From positions 24,540,468-24,604,467 of the forward strand of contig CM042181.1 of the NCBI GenBank assembly GCA_023376005.1: a stretch of 64,000 nt of DNA. The letters are read 5' to 3'. A program made the position numbers and the translations under genes. The number at the start of each line of letters is the position of its first letter. The first letter of the stretch is position 1. The notes beneath the pieces are model-generated. The model had not been told where the DNA came from, did no database searches, and saw only the letters and a list, made by a program, of their open reading frames with translations. The DNA comes from Doryteuthis pealeii. Taxonomy: Eukaryota; Mollusca; Cephalopoda; Myopsida; Loliginidae. Shown piece after piece: positions 62,880 through 64,000 of this stretch.

Positions 62880-63244
62880 GTATTGTTTGGATTATTTGAA
62901 CTATTGTCCTCATCTTCATTGTTATATGTACAACGTTTCGGCCAATGTGCCCTCCGACCTTCTTCAGGTATGTCTTGTCATAATCAGGAACCTTCTTGTT
63001 GTAATCGGGAGCCATCATGGAACTTTGAACCTAGCCATTATTCAGTCCATGGGGGTATCCTGTTCTCATTCTGCTAATCATAGATGAGGTACAGGTGTTA
63101 AGCTGTGTTAATCATTATTCTATGTTACTGCTGCTCCTGAGTCCGACAGGAAATGCCTGAAGAAGGCTGGCGGGCACATCAGCCAAAACGTTATACAGAT
63201 AACAATGAAGATGAGGACAATAGTCTGAATAATCCAACCAATAC
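62880..63244. mobile_element. Fold-back element, GTATTG...CAATAC termini, TA-flanked
   Basis: TA dinucleotides at 62878-62879 and 63245-63246 border mirrored arms of about 110 bp (62880-62990 and 63130-63244). The arms share CTATTGTCCTCATCTTCATT, ACGTTT and CTTCTTCAGG in mirrored order. A minus-strand frame of 131 codons across the left arm is a by-product of the repeat. No transposase. Confidence 0.85.
63157..63189 (+). other. Hammerhead-like core motif within fold-back arm
   Basis: CTGAAGA (63157-63163), then AGGCTG...CAGCC able to form a 5-bp stem, then AAAAC. The other copies, on the minus strand (62967 to 62935 and 60724 to 60692), read CTGAAGA, GGTC or GGCC paired with GGCC, then GAAAC. 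This resembles the CUGANGA - stem II - GAAA core of hammerhead ribozymes, but an extra A precedes the stem and no convincing stems I and III close it. Confidence 0.25.
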
Positions 63245-63570
63245 TAATTATCAAGCCTCATTTAAAAAATCACTGAAATGAATATTGAATGCGGCAGGGG
63301 TGGGAGGACTATTTTGAAGAAAATTATTTGTTAATTTCTGTCTTGGTAAATATATCTCAAGTCTTTATACTTTCAGAACACTCTTTATCTACCTAACTGA
63401 TTAACTGATAGGCATAGAAATATTAAACATCAGGTTACAAATTTGGCGACTTGGTTCAAAAATTTGTTTTGTTTTTTTATTTACCTTGTACAAGATTGCT
63501 ACATAAGCTAAGTCTGCAATTTGATAAAATCATAGCATTGCATTTACTCAATTGACTACAATATCATATG

Positions 63571-63870
63571 GGTGCTAGAAGGCGGTGGCTGCGGGTCTAC
63601 ATGTCCTGGGAATGACGTTAAACTCTATCTGATGGTGAGGTTCCAGTTTTGGAGGTTTGGGGAATATGGAGCACCCCTTCATCACCATTGCTCCCTGGTC
63701 CACTCTGACCTGGAGTGGTAGTACCTGTTAGGGTCCCACCTATGGGTTAAATAGAAAAATGTATTTATAAAAAAATTGTATTATCCATTAAGAATTGATT
63801 TATTTCAAAACTATATCGGCATTAAATGACCCACTGAGGTTGATATGCCGTAAAACAAACCAAACCAAAC
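63571..63870 (+). mobile_element. Family 4 SINE-like repeat with shared tail
   Basis: CTATCTGATGGTGAGGTTCC, CTGGTCCACTCTGACCTGG and GTTAGGGTCCCACC match 34845-35040. It continues into a tail GGCATTAAATGACCCAC...GAGGTTGATATGCC...AAAACAAACC, shared with 42279-42436. The orientation is assigned from the tail. Confidence 0.6.
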
Positions 63871-64000
63871 GACTACAAGTCTTACTAGTAAATGTATTTT
63901 TCTACACAGGGCCAAATAAATGAGAAAGAATATAGGAATTTAACTGCTTACTAAACTACCAATGTAAATACTGATATTTTTTATATATAGAAAATTACAT

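Noticed and set aside
62623..63018. 131-codon minus-strand frame containing LKKVGGHIGRNVV
   Set aside because: It spans the arm of a palindromic element plus poly-A; the peptide recurs only because the repeat does.

Overview
The window is eukaryotic, AT-rich, intron-like DNA with one recognisable protein-coding exon. That exon is 54174-54258 (+), exon 2 of the PTEN phosphatase/tumour-suppressor gene. It has exactly the length (85 bp) and split-codon phases of vertebrate PTEN exon 2 and consensus splice sites. Neither exon 1 nor exon 3 was found by eye. So at least the stretch around 54 kb, and probably most of the right half, is PTEN intron or upstream sequence. Dense simple repeats, many tRNA-derived SINEs (plus a 5S-rRNA-derived one), decayed non-LTR reverse transcriptases and many fold-back elements suggest a lophotrochozoan animal, most likely a mollusc and plausibly a cephalopod. 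The organism call is an inference.

Layout. 1-7420: unique left flank with two fold-back elements flanked by TA dinucleotides (22-396, 793-929), a reverse-transcriptase relic (1487-2350, minus), a 1-kb CTATAT-type satellite (3189-4200), a small inverted-repeat element and a tRNA-SINE (4698-4930). 7421-37441: one locus present three times in zigzag order: copy A forward (7423-15898), copy B reverse-complemented (15899-28047), a 100-N gap (28048-28147), and copy C forward (28148-37441). Most differences between copies are small insertions/deletions, many in homopolymers, so a long-read fold-back or scaffolding artefact is more likely than a true triplication. Features inside this block should be counted once. 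It carries a CT/GA microsatellite studded with CCACTGACTT, a reverse-transcriptase relic, several SINEs and a fold-back element. 37442-64000: unique right flank with the PTEN exon, many SINEs, a second copy of the same reverse-transcriptase family (47200-47960), a 31-bp tandem repeat, a pair of related MITEs, three fold-back elements and many microsatellites.

There is no operon or pathway here. The main biological signals are the PTEN exon, the strong antisense bias of retroelements and of long poly-T runs relative to PTEN, and the abundance of palindromic elements, one family of which carries a hammerhead-like core motif in its terminal repeats. I did not find a convincing new enzymatic or defence system.
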